A DNA stretch of 64,000 nucleotides from Spirochaetales bacterium (GTDB lineage Bacteria; Spirochaetota; Spirochaetia; UBA9216). The notes under the pieces were generated by a model. It saw only the letters and a list, made by a program, of their open reading frames with translations, was not told the origin of the DNA and searched no databases. Of the stretch, positions 6,653-14,737 are shown piece after piece. Positions within the stretch are counted from its first letter, which is position 1. Every line of letters begins with the position of its first letter. The stretch lies in the NCBI GenBank assembly GCA_016839055.1, contig JAEKNX010000004.1, positions 186,001 to 250,000 of the forward strand, in the 5' to 3' direction. The position numbers and the translations under genes were made by a program.

Positions 6653-8533
6653 ATGAAAATTACGCTGACAGTGTCCGGCAGGGACATGATTGCCGAAATA
6701 AAACAGGGAGAAAGCCTCCTCGATGCGGTCAACAAAGCTGGAATATCCGGTTTTGATGCCCCCTGCGGGGGGAAGGGGAGCTGCGGGAAATGCCGAATAG
6801 CTATATCGCCGATCGGGCCGACCATGCCGATCGGCGCCAAGCCGGGGTCTGAACCCGACGATGTGGAGAGGGATCTCCTTTCCGAGGCAGAACTTGGCTC
6901 CGGAATAAGACTGGCTTGCCGGGTTTATCCGGAAGGAGACATGAGCATTACTGTTCCTGACTCTGGAAGCACCGCTGTTATACAGACATCATTTTCCGGC
7001 GATTTTCATCAGCGGATCAAGGACGACTGCTCTCCTCTGAAAAAAACTTTTCTTGAACTTGCCCCGCCGTCTATCGATGATCAGCGGCCGGATTTTAAGC
7101 GGCTCTCGGATGCTCTGTCTGAGTCTGGAATAATGGCCGCGGCTGATTTAGTAATGCTGCGAAGGCTGCCGGACTTGCTCAGAGAGCATGATTATAAGGT
7201 GACGGTTTTGAGTCTTTCAGGCCGGCTTTGCGGGCTCGAAGGCGGAGATACTGTCTCTGATTCACGGGCTGTTGCGGTGGATATAGGGACGACAACAGTT
7301 GTGGCCTATCTTGTGGATCTTGCAGGCCCAGGCCGCGGCAGGGTCATTGACTTAGTCTCGGCCCTGAATGAGCAGAAAGGCCGGGGAGGGGACGTGATCT
7401 CCCGCATCGAATACTGTATGCGGCAGCCGGGGAATCTTGATGAACTCGGCAGCCGAATTCGTACTCAGATAAGCGGTATGGTCGCGGAACTATGCAGTCG
7501 TAACAATATAAGCATCAGCAGCATAGGAATGCTTACAATAGCGGGCAATTCAACGATGACGCATATTTTTTCGGGGTTTAATCCTCTAGGAATCGCCTTT
7601 GCTCCTTTTATTCCCGTTCACTCAGGCCTTTATTCCGGCAGCGGGACTTCTTTTGGTCTTCAGGCCGGAGAGATGTGCAGTTGTATGGTTCTTCCGGGTA
7701 TTTCAGCCTATGTGGGTTCAGACATTACTGCGGGGATAATCGCCTCAGAGATGCACAAGTCTGACGAGTTGTCGCTTCTGATTGATATCGGAACTAACGG
7801 GGAAATAGTCCTCGGAAGCAGCCGCGGGCTGAGTGCCTGTTCAACCGCCGCGGGGCCTGCCCTCGAGGGGGCGAACATCTCCTGCGGAATGGGCGGGGTA
7901 GAGGGCGCGGTTAACAGTATAACCGTCTCGGAGCGAGGCGAACATGAGGTTTTCTCACTGAGTGTAATCGGCGGGGGTAAGCCTGAAGGAATATGCGGTT
8001 CCGGAATCGTAGATGCCCTGGCAGTCTTCCTCGGCGCGGGGGTGATTGACGAGACAGGAAGAATCCGTACCGAGGCGGAGTTGACCGAAGACGGAATCTC
8101 GCGCGGATGGATAGAATGTCTTTCGGAGTCCGGAGGAAAGCCTGCCCTGAAGGTTTCCGCCGACATAATGATTACACAGATGGATATAAGAGAGATACAG
8201 ATGGCCAAGGCCGCGATAGCCGCGGGAATAAGAACCCTCCTTTCTGAAACCGGAAGGGCGACTACTGATATTAAAAGAGTATTTGTTGCCGGAGGTTTCG
8301 GTGCCGCGATGAACAAGGCAAGCGCTGCTGCAATAGGGCTATTCCCCTCCGATCTTGAACCTGTCGTCGAGATAGCGGGAAATACAGCCGGTAAGGGAGC
8401 AATACTTGCGGCACTCTCTGCCAGAGTACTGGATGAAATGGTGAAGGTCTCCGAAGATGTAGAGTATATTGAGTTGTCCACTAGCCTGAAATTTCAGCAG
8501 GAATATATGAATGAGATGTACTTCCGCCAGTAA
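6653..8533 (+). CDS. Ferredoxin-ASKHA reductive activator of corrinoid proteins (RACE, DUF4445 type)
   Basis: The N-terminal about 100 residues are a plant-type [2Fe-2S] ferredoxin with cysteines at 38, 44, 47 (PCGGKGSCGKC) and 89 (LACR). The remainder is the DUF4445/ASKHA ATPase: AVDIGTTTVVAYL (phosphate 1), IAGNSTMTHI, LIDIGTNGEIV (phosphate 2), GPALEGANISCGMGG and VAGGFGAAMN. These proteins use ATP to drive electrons uphill onto inactive Co(II) corrinoid. At 626 residues it has the normal length. The gene begins one base after the GTPase stop, so the three enzymes form one operon. It would reactivate the corrinoid protein encoded at 3591. Assignment is strong; the electron donor is unknown. 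Confidence 0.9.
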   Translation: MKITLTVSGRDMIAEIKQGESLLDAVNKAGISGFDAPCGGKGSCGKCRIAISPIGPTMPIGAKPGSEPDDVERDLLSEAELGSGIRLACRVYPEGDMSITVPDSGSTAVIQTSFSGDFHQRIKDDCSPLKKTFLELAPPSIDDQRPDFKRLSDALSESGIMAAADLVMLRRLPDLLREHDYKVTVLSLSGRLCGLEGGDTVSDSRAVAVDIGTTTVVAYLVDLAGPGRGRVIDLVSALNEQKGRGGDVISRIEYCMRQPGNLDELGSRIRTQISGMVAELCSRNNISISSIGMLTIAGNSTMTHIFSGFNPLGIAFAPFIPVHSGLYSGSGTSFGLQAGEMCSCMVLPGISAYVGSDITAGIIASEMHKSDELSLLIDIGTNGEIVLGSSRGLSACSTAAGPALEGANISCGMGGVEGAVNSITVSERGEHEVFSLSVIGGGKPEGICGSGIVDALAVFLGAGVIDETGRIRTEAELTEDGISRGWIECLSESGGKPALKVSADIMITQMDIREIQMAKAAIAAGIRTLLSETGRATTDIKRVFVAGGFGAAMNKASAAAIGLFPSDLEPVVEIAGNTAGKGAILAALSARVLDEMVKVSEDVEYIELSTSLKFQQEYMNEMYFRQ

Positions 8534-8549
8534 TTCTAATTTTGACCTC

Positions 8550-8636
8550 CGGAAGCGGCTTAATAATCTTAAAATGTTTAAATATCTAAATCATTCCTCT
8601 TTGCCACGTGTTGAAAAGTTCTAATTCCCGCTTCCG
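8550..8636. repeat. 9-bp inverted repeat downstream of the activator gene
   Basis: CGGAAGCGG (8550-8558) is the exact reverse complement of CCGCTTCCG (8628-8636), with about 69 bases of AT-rich sequence between. The octamer TTCTAATT also occurs twice in direct orientation just before each arm (8534-8541 and 8619-8626). There is no T run after the second arm, so it is not a classical terminator. Confidence 0.55.
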
Positions 8637-8642
8637 AGACGT

Positions 8643-8795
8643 CAGTAGTTCGGAATTTGGCTGCCCTTGTATGCCGCCGCTGGGGGCCCCGGTGCCGCCT
8701 GAGAAAAATTGAGGTCTTCCGAACCTTTTTCTGACGGTGTCGGGGTCAGCAAGGGCCGACATTCGGAGGGATTGCAGTCAAATTCAGAATTGCTG
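8643..8795. repeat. Nested imperfect inverted repeat, possible structured RNA
   Basis: The arms 8643-8664 and 8774-8795 are complementary over 22 positions: 18 Watson-Crick pairs, with most of the rest G-U pairs on the + strand. Inside, GCCCTTG (8663-8669) pairs exactly with CAAGGGC (8750-8756), and AGGT (8712-8715) with ACCT (8723-8726) flanked by A5/T5. The element ends just before the promoter of the sensor operon. It contains no convincing gene. It may be a structured RNA, a transcript-end element or a small decayed mobile repeat. Confidence 0.55.
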
Positions 8796-8812
8796 TACTT
8801 CCGCCGTGATTG

Positions 8813-8842
8813 TTGATTAAAAGGGTCCTGGCGATCTATACT
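8813..8842 (+). promoter_or_regulatory. Probable sigma-70 promoter of the sensor operon
   Basis: TTGATT (8813-8818) and TATACT (8837-8842) are separated by 18 bases. Transcription would begin near 8849, which leaves room for GAGG at 8851-8854 as ribosome binding site and ATG 8861 as start. Confidence 0.5.
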
Positions 8843-8860
8843 ATACCTATGAGGCATAGG

Positions 8861-10579
8861 ATGGAATTTGAGTCCTGCCTGGTTTTTCTTTTTTTGTTAT
8901 TCTCATTAATTATGCCGCTTGCTGCGACCGCGCAGGTATCTGACCCTGATGTCCTATATGAGCAGAATGCAGTAGTTATAATCGGATGTGACAGAGATTA
9001 TCCTCCGATGAGTTATATGAAGAATTATAAACCCGCAGGATTTGATATAGAAATAATAAACAGACTAGCTCACTCTGGCAAGTTTGAAGCTGAAATACAG
9101 GCAACTGAATGGACGCTCGTCCTATCAAGCCTCCTGAATGGCCAGATTGACGCGGCTTCCGGAATGATCCGGACTGCGGAGCGGACGAAATTGTTTGATT
9201 TCAGTATCCCTTATCTTTCTGAGTCGTATGCAGTCTTTACCCATGCGGACTCGAAGCTGTCTTCAATTCATGATCTCAAAGGCCGAAGAATTGCGATTCT
9301 TGAGAATGATGCAATAATTGAAACCTTTATCACCCCCTATGATCTTGATGATAACATGATTCTTACATCCTCATTTTTCACGGCACTGCAGCTTGTATCA
9401 AGCGGTGATGCCGACTATACAATTGCGCCCTATTCAATGGGGCTTAAGGCAAGGGATGCGCTGAATCTGAATGAGCTGAAACCGTCTGAACGATCACTCT
9501 TGACCGTTGAATATCGTTTTGCTGTAAGAAAAGGCAGGAGTGAACTTCTTTTTAAATTGAATGATGCTCTCAGGGAGCTCTATGAAGCCGGGACACTAGA
9601 TACATTGTATGATGAGTCGGATTTTTCCAGGCAATTCTTCCTTAGCTCAAATAATGTCCATTCTCAGTCTTTTTTGGGTTTTGTACTTATTGTGGCAGCT
9701 GTGTTTATTGTAATAATGTTTCAAAAATTTATTCAGCGGAGAATGCAGATACAGGTTGCGAAGATAGAATCACAGAAGATGATATTTGAATCAGTTATAG
9801 ATAGTCTTCCGGTGATGATATCCTGGAAGAGCAGTGACCTTGAGGTTCAGGGATGCAACAGCCGCTGCAGGGCGTCCGATGGCTCCTCATTGCAGGCACG
9901 GGTTTCAGAATCCGCAGTTCTTCGAAGAGGAAAATCAACCGTTGAATACATAAGTAGCAGCCTGTCAGGGGATTATGAGTGCAGGCGGATTACCTGCCTG
10001 CCGCTTATTGACGGAAACGATAAGGTCTGCGGGGTTTTAGGGCTCGGCGAAGATTATACTGAACAACGGCGGCTGTCTTCTTTAGTAGAAAAAATTTCCG
10101 GACAGCTTATTTTGAAAGTTGCCGAACTGGAGCAGCTCAGGCTTACTGATTTGAATACCGGCTTGTTTAATCATTGGTATCTCCGGAGTAAGATTTCCGA
10201 GGAAAATGAGCTGTATTCAGTCTACGGTCAGAAGTTTTGTGTCATGCTGATAGAAGCTGAGTATTATCAACCTGTGAATGCAGAGCTGGGAAAAATAGAA
10301 GAATCTAATATAATTCTTTACACAGCTGATCTATTAAAGATGAATTTGAGGCAGTCTGATATTGCAGGCCGTCTTGACTGCGGAAAATTTGTCATTATTC
10401 TGCCGAAGACCAGTCTTGAAGAGGCCGGGAAGGTGACTGAAAATTTTTTGAATAATATCGAATCCGGTACTAAAAACATCCGCTTTCATTGCGGAGTATT
10501 TGAACTTCCTTCGGAAAAACCCGATGAGCTGCCAGCAGAAGTTAGAGAACTACTAAATAATAAGCGAGATTTATCTTAG
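8861..10579 (+). CDS. Periplasmic-binding (SBP_bac_3) sensor with PAS and degenerate GGDEF domain
   Basis: The start is set at ATG 8861 by GAGG six bases upstream and by the promoter just before it. A signal peptide (LFLLFSLIMPLAATAQ) leads into a type-3 solute-binding domain (VIIGCDRDYPPMSY to about residue 240). A transmembrane helix (FLGFVLIVAAVFIVIMF), a PAS-like domain and a C-terminal GGDEF-like fold follow. The GGDEF signature is replaced by DCGKF, so cyclase activity is not expected, but the preceding RQSD sits where the c-di-GMP inhibitory RxxD site lies. The protein probably senses an amino-acid-like ligand and passes the signal to the coupled kinase; its stop overlaps the next start by one base. 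Its output route is not evident. Confidence 0.8.
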   Translation: MEFESCLVFLFLLFSLIMPLAATAQVSDPDVLYEQNAVVIIGCDRDYPPMSYMKNYKPAGFDIEIINRLAHSGKFEAEIQATEWTLVLSSLLNGQIDAASGMIRTAERTKLFDFSIPYLSESYAVFTHADSKLSSIHDLKGRRIAILENDAIIETFITPYDLDDNMILTSSFFTALQLVSSGDADYTIAPYSMGLKARDALNLNELKPSERSLLTVEYRFAVRKGRSELLFKLNDALRELYEAGTLDTLYDESDFSRQFFLSSNNVHSQSFLGFVLIVAAVFIVIMFQKFIQRRMQIQVAKIESQKMIFESVIDSLPVMISWKSSDLEVQGCNSRCRASDGSSLQARVSESAVLRRGKSTVEYISSSLSGDYECRRITCLPLIDGNDKVCGVLGLGEDYTEQRRLSSLVEKISGQLILKVAELEQLRLTDLNTGLFNHWYLRSKISEENELYSVYGQKFCVMLIEAEYYQPVNAELGKIEESNIILYTADLLKMNLRQSDIAGRLDCGKFVIILPKTSLEEAGKVTENFLNNIESGTKNIRFHCGVFELPSEKPDELPAEVRELLNNKRDLS

Positions 10580-13194
10580 TGGAGCAGAAGCTTAAATTTT
10601 CTATATTTCTGATAGCCGGCATTAGTCTGTCTGTGATAATAATCAATCTTATTCCGTTTCTCATTCAGCCTTCGAAACCCAAAGGTGCCGGGCTGATCTC
10701 CTCGAAAATGTTTTTTTTGGAAACCGAAAAGAGGAAATCATCATTTGACTTAAAGAGCATTGATGAAAGTTACCAGAAATTCCAGATGGATAGACTAATT
10801 AGTAATAGCCGGTTTGCCTATTTGTGGCTTGAAATATCCAACCGCGGTGAGGAAGACCGCGAAATTGTATTTACTAACAGAACCCGGAATTATTATACCG
10901 AACTGCTGTTACCGGAGGCTTCGGGAGCTGTTACACTGTCCCGTCATGGAGATATTGTGCCGGTTTTCAAGTGGTCCTTCAGGCATTATAAGCCAGGATT
11001 CCCTCTAATTATTCCCGCCGGCTCAACAGGCTGGTATGTCGTCGAATATCACGGACCTAGAGGGCTCACGATTGATCCCGAAATCCTGAGTTCCTCCGAA
11101 TGGGTTAACAGGCTAGCAATAGAGCGCAGTCTATCCGGTTTTTTATGCGGCGCATTTGTCTTTCTGCTGCTGATAATTACCTTGAATGGATTCTTGCTCA
11201 ACCGGAAATATTTTTATTCTACTATCTTCTTCATCGCATCAGTGTTTTTCTTCTTTTTAAAGCAGAGTGGAATTCTCCTGCTGATAATCGATCCATGGAT
11301 ATATCCGGAATGGCTGTATCCTCTGTCTATAGCCCTTAATCTGTTAAGTGTACTGTTTTTATCGAGGATCATTCTCAGTGATTATCTGAGCCTGCAGAAG
11401 GTGGTTATCCTAAAAAGCATCGAGGGGATTACTATTCTCCTGACTGCGGCGGCTCTATTTTATGAGCCCTATATAATTGCTGATATTCTCAACCTTCTCT
11501 CCCTCGCCGCGTTGCCTGTTATAATAAACGGCGTGTACCTTGCGGTCCGAAAGCGAGATGAGGGGGTTCTTTTCATTGTATTATCTTTCATCCCCTGTAT
11601 TTTCATGCTTGCCCTCGACATCATTTCCGCCAATATGGATGTTCGGCTGACTCTATCCTCCGACTACCTTCAGGCGTTCGGGATGATTGCATCACTGCTT
11701 TTTCTGTCAATTACCCTCCAGTATGTACGGGGGCAGAAGCAACAAATGATGTATATCGAAACTTCTAAAGAACTCAGACAGGCCTGTATTTCGAGGGCTG
11801 AGCATGTTACATCGGTAACAGAGCTGCGCTCTTCGGTGCTGCACCAGGTCGGTTATCAGCTGCGGCAGCCGCTTGATTCTATTCTGGCCCTGTCCTCGAT
11901 TCTCGCGAACGAGTACGCAGACCCCCGAATAGCCGCAGTAAGCAAGATGCTCTCTTCTGAGGCGGGAGAACTTAAAAGAAAAATTGAAAATGAAGTAGGA
12001 AATCTCGGTTCGAGCGATGTTTCGCTTGTGCAGGCAGAAGCCTTCGATGATCACGAAAATATGTTCAGTTATATTCCTGCCCCGCGTCCCTGGATAAACT
12101 CCCGAATCTGTATCTATGATACTGACCCGAGACATGACGCTCGTACAGCCCTGATCCTGCGCTCAAGAGGTTATGAGGTTGACGTGTCCTCGGATCATTA
12201 CCAGATATTATCTTTGGTCTCCGGCGGAAAGATAGACGTGTTGATAATTGACCCTACTACAGCGGGTGAAAGCGCCTTTTCATTATGCGCCCTTATTCGT
12301 GGGGATCATAATCTGTTTGATATCCCGATTCTCATGATAATAAATTACCAGGCTGATTATCTTCTAAAGAAGGGCTATGCTGCAGGAGTAAACGATTTTC
12401 TTACCAGACCCTTTGATGCCGTAGAGCTGGCGGCAAGGATAGAGTCCCTTGTGAGACTCAAGCAGGTTGCAAGGTATAACCATGATCTTGCAAGGTCCGA
12501 GAAAGAGAAGAATATCTTTCTCTATTTTCTCACTCACAACATTAATACCCCGCTTACGCTGCTTTTGAACAGAGTGAATGAATTAAAGGATATTGATGAC
12601 CTGGGAGAACTATATGAGATTACCGATGATCTCCTGGCTTCCAGCCGGGAGATAAGTGATATGGTTCAGAATATGCTCATTTCTTTCCGTTTATCGGACG
12701 GAAGGCAGACGGTCAGACTCAATGAAATAGAAATGAAGCCGATTATTTACGCGGTCGAGCGGGATTTGCAGAAGAAGGCTGAAGATAAGCAGCAGAAGCT
12801 GATAATAGACCTGCCCCGGGAGATTCCCGCTGTGATGGGGGATTTTACTGCTGTAAGGGGTATACTGTATAATCTGCTTGATAACGGACTGAAGTTCACT
12901 CCCCCTGGCGGCGAAGTTCGGCTTGCTGTTACGGCAGCTGATGCTGTCGTACTGGAGGTCAGTGATACCGGCCCGGGAATCCATGAATCCGAACAGGGTC
13001 GGCTTTTTAAACGTTTTGAGCGTCTGTCTACTCAGCCAACCGCAGGTGAGTCGTCAACCGGTCTTGGTTTGTATGTCGCCTTCGAACTTGCTCGGATGAA
13101 CGGTGGAGAACTTGAGTATCATCCGGGGGAGGATGGGGCCTGTTTCAGGCTGACCCTGCCGAGGTTTTATAAGGAGACGGCAACCGATGAATAA
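10579..13194 (+). CDS. 7TMR-DISM hybrid sensor histidine kinase with internal receiver
   Basis: The GTG start at 10579 shares a base with the upstream TAG. Order of parts: an extracytoplasmic 7TMR-DISM extension (about residues 35-180), seven transmembrane helices (about 190-395), a HisKA-like helix in which the phospho-acceptor site reads GYQLRQPL (Tyr426 where His is expected), and a receiver-like domain (about 508-630). The receiver has Asp558, but Arg610 stands where the invariant Lys should be. An active-looking HisKA (THNINTPL, His653) and a HATPase with N box (NLLDNGLKF), DTGPGI and TGLGLY motifs complete it. An internal receiver ahead of the kinase core is unusual. The gene overlaps the next by 8 bases. 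It is the only complete kinase of the operon. Confidence 0.85.
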   Translation: MEQKLKFSIFLIAGISLSVIIINLIPFLIQPSKPKGAGLISSKMFFLETEKRKSSFDLKSIDESYQKFQMDRLISNSRFAYLWLEISNRGEEDREIVFTNRTRNYYTELLLPEASGAVTLSRHGDIVPVFKWSFRHYKPGFPLIIPAGSTGWYVVEYHGPRGLTIDPEILSSSEWVNRLAIERSLSGFLCGAFVFLLLIITLNGFLLNRKYFYSTIFFIASVFFFFLKQSGILLLIIDPWIYPEWLYPLSIALNLLSVLFLSRIILSDYLSLQKVVILKSIEGITILLTAAALFYEPYIIADILNLLSLAALPVIINGVYLAVRKRDEGVLFIVLSFIPCIFMLALDIISANMDVRLTLSSDYLQAFGMIASLLFLSITLQYVRGQKQQMMYIETSKELRQACISRAEHVTSVTELRSSVLHQVGYQLRQPLDSILALSSILANEYADPRIAAVSKMLSSEAGELKRKIENEVGNLGSSDVSLVQAEAFDDHENMFSYIPAPRPWINSRICIYDTDPRHDARTALILRSRGYEVDVSSDHYQILSLVSGGKIDVLIIDPTTAGESAFSLCALIRGDHNLFDIPILMIINYQADYLLKKGYAAGVNDFLTRPFDAVELAARIESLVRLKQVARYNHDLARSEKEKNIFLYFLTHNINTPLTLLLNRVNELKDIDDLGELYEITDDLLASSREISDMVQNMLISFRLSDGRQTVRLNEIEMKPIIYAVERDLQKKAEDKQQKLIIDLPREIPAVMGDFTAVRGILYNLLDNGLKFTPPGGEVRLAVTAADAVVLEVSDTGPGIHESEQGRLFKRFERLSTQPTAGESSTGLGLYVAFELARMNGGELEYHPGEDGACFRLTLPRFYKETATDE

Positions 13195-14737
13195 CTCACT
13201 TAAGTATTACATTGTCGCCGTTGTCATTTTTGTATCTTTTCTTATTCTGACTGTTTTTAATGCTTATGATGAAGCTTTGGAATTAAAATCTTTCACCAGA
13301 GAAAGGGAGTTGCCGGCTCTTGGCCTTGTCGCTTATTCAAGGCTTAACAATATTGCCGAATATTACAAGAGGGCCGGAGAAAACCTTTTGCAGGGTGATT
13401 TCCTCAAGAACTGGATTGTTGACGGCGAAAAGGATCCTGACAAGCTGGTTTACTTTATGGAAGAGGTTAGGCTTAGGGGTGGGCTGCTCGACGCGAGTCT
13501 GGTGAGTGATTTGACCGAGACCTATTACGGAACAGATGGGCGGATTCTAAAGCTGTCTCCTTTGAATGCTGAACGTGATGGTTGGTATTATCATTATCGT
13601 AAATCCGTTAGAGAGTCTAATATTGACTCATGGTATTATCCGGAGACCGGGGTCATTGGTCTCTATGTAAACATACCCGTCAGGGATGATGATGGAAACT
13701 ATATAGGGGTAACAGGCGGCGGTGTCGACTCAACGGTTTTCGGCCGGCTTCTGCACTCACTTGAAAGCGAGTGGCATGTAAGGATCTATATGGTCAGAAA
13801 TGACGGGCGTCTTGTCTATGCTACGGAAAACCAGCTTCTCCGGCCGCCTGGGAAGATGCTTGACGATATATGGGAAACCTCAGTCCTTGACCGAATAAGC
13901 AGGGAGAAGAATAATGTCGGAGGAATAGTTCTTGAACCAGGCGGGAAGGCCTCCCCTGTCCTTTGGGCTGGATATATGCCTGAATGGGAGACCTTTCTGA
14001 TTCTCGAGCAGGAAGGGGCAATTTTTGGCGCTGAGGCTCGCTCTGCTTTCATTAGTTCTCTGATTTCAGGCAGCTTTCTTGCAATTTCCCTGTTTCTTCT
14101 TACCATGGCTGTTCTTCGGTTTGTCTCACGCAGGGCTGACCAGTCGGTAAGAGCAAGTAGAGGCTTTGTTCACAGGTTTCAGTCTGTAATTTATTTCCAG
14201 AATTTAATGCTGGAAAATATGGAAAAAACTCTCAGAGAATACGGAAATGTGGCTACAGCAATAAAGCTTAGAACTGAAAGAGAAGCTCTGAAATTGATGA
14301 TGGCTTCAGGCAGTCTGGAAGGCACCAAAATGCGGGTGAATCTGAATGAAGTAATTCAGGATCTGCTGTTGAAAAAGACATCCGATTTCCAGATAAGAAG
14401 AATCAATCTTCACAGCAGACTCTCATCGAGTCAGTTCATAGTCTCAGGAAACGATGCCCTCATCACCCTTGTTCTCGAGGAGCTTCTTGATATGGCAGCC
14501 GATGGGGTCGCCGCTGTCGCTGGTGACTCAGAGATTGTACTGCTTTCAGGCAGCAATATGCAGTCTGTTTCGGTTGATATTGCGTTTCAGACAGAGAAAG
14601 GAACAAGGCGGGAAATTGATTTCTCGCTGCTTCTGCCTGTTCTATCGGCAATGAATGCTTCTCTGGAAATAAATGATCCGCATCCTGGGGGGTGTGTCTT
14701 TCATCTTGAGTTCCGGATTCCTGGTGAATATACGTAG
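13187..14737 (+). CDS. dCache sensor protein with degenerate histidine-kinase-like C-terminus
   Basis: A transmembrane helix (residues 7-25), a periplasmic domain of about 240 residues with dCache features (DGWYYHYRKS, IGLYVNIPVRDDDGNYIGV), a second helix (about 287-305) and a C-terminal region of about 200 residues. The last part has the spacing of a kinase core, but no phospho-acceptor His motif and no G boxes; only TLVLEELLDMAAD recalls an N box. It is probably a pseudokinase or a co-sensor working with the kinase encoded just upstream (8-base overlap). Its 3' end runs 37 bases into the oppositely oriented response-regulator gene. Confidence 0.75.
   Translation: MNNSLKYYIVAVVIFVSFLILTVFNAYDEALELKSFTRERELPALGLVAYSRLNNIAEYYKRAGENLLQGDFLKNWIVDGEKDPDKLVYFMEEVRLRGGLLDASLVSDLTETYYGTDGRILKLSPLNAERDGWYYHYRKSVRESNIDSWYYPETGVIGLYVNIPVRDDDGNYIGVTGGGVDSTVFGRLLHSLESEWHVRIYMVRNDGRLVYATENQLLRPPGKMLDDIWETSVLDRISREKNNVGGIVLEPGGKASPVLWAGYMPEWETFLILEQEGAIFGAEARSAFISSLISGSFLAISLFLLTMAVLRFVSRRADQSVRASRGFVHRFQSVIYFQNLMLENMEKTLREYGNVATAIKLRTEREALKLMMASGSLEGTKMRVNLNEVIQDLLLKKTSDFQIRRINLHSRLSSSQFIVSGNDALITLVLEELLDMAADGVAAVAGDSEIVLLSGSNMQSVSVDIAFQTEKGTRREIDFSLLLPVLSAMNASLEINDPHPGGCVFHLEFRIPGEYT

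Noticed and set aside
7708-8481. 257-codon open frame on the minus strand
   Set aside because: It lies inside the well-supported activator gene, is very rich in Ala, Ser, Pro and Ile, has no domain, and arises because the GC-rich coding strand avoids stops in the opposite frame.
8810-8848. TTG at 8810 as start of the solute-binding sensor
   Set aside because: It would place the start upstream of the likely promoter and spoil the signal peptide; ATG 8861 has a ribosome binding site.
8642-8857. 71-codon minus-strand frame between the activator and sensor genes
   Set aside because: It coincides with the inverted-repeat element, has low-complexity composition and no ribosome binding site.
12691-12984. 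97-codon minus-strand frame inside the hybrid kinase gene
   Set aside because: Antisense to the HATPase motifs; no initiation signal.
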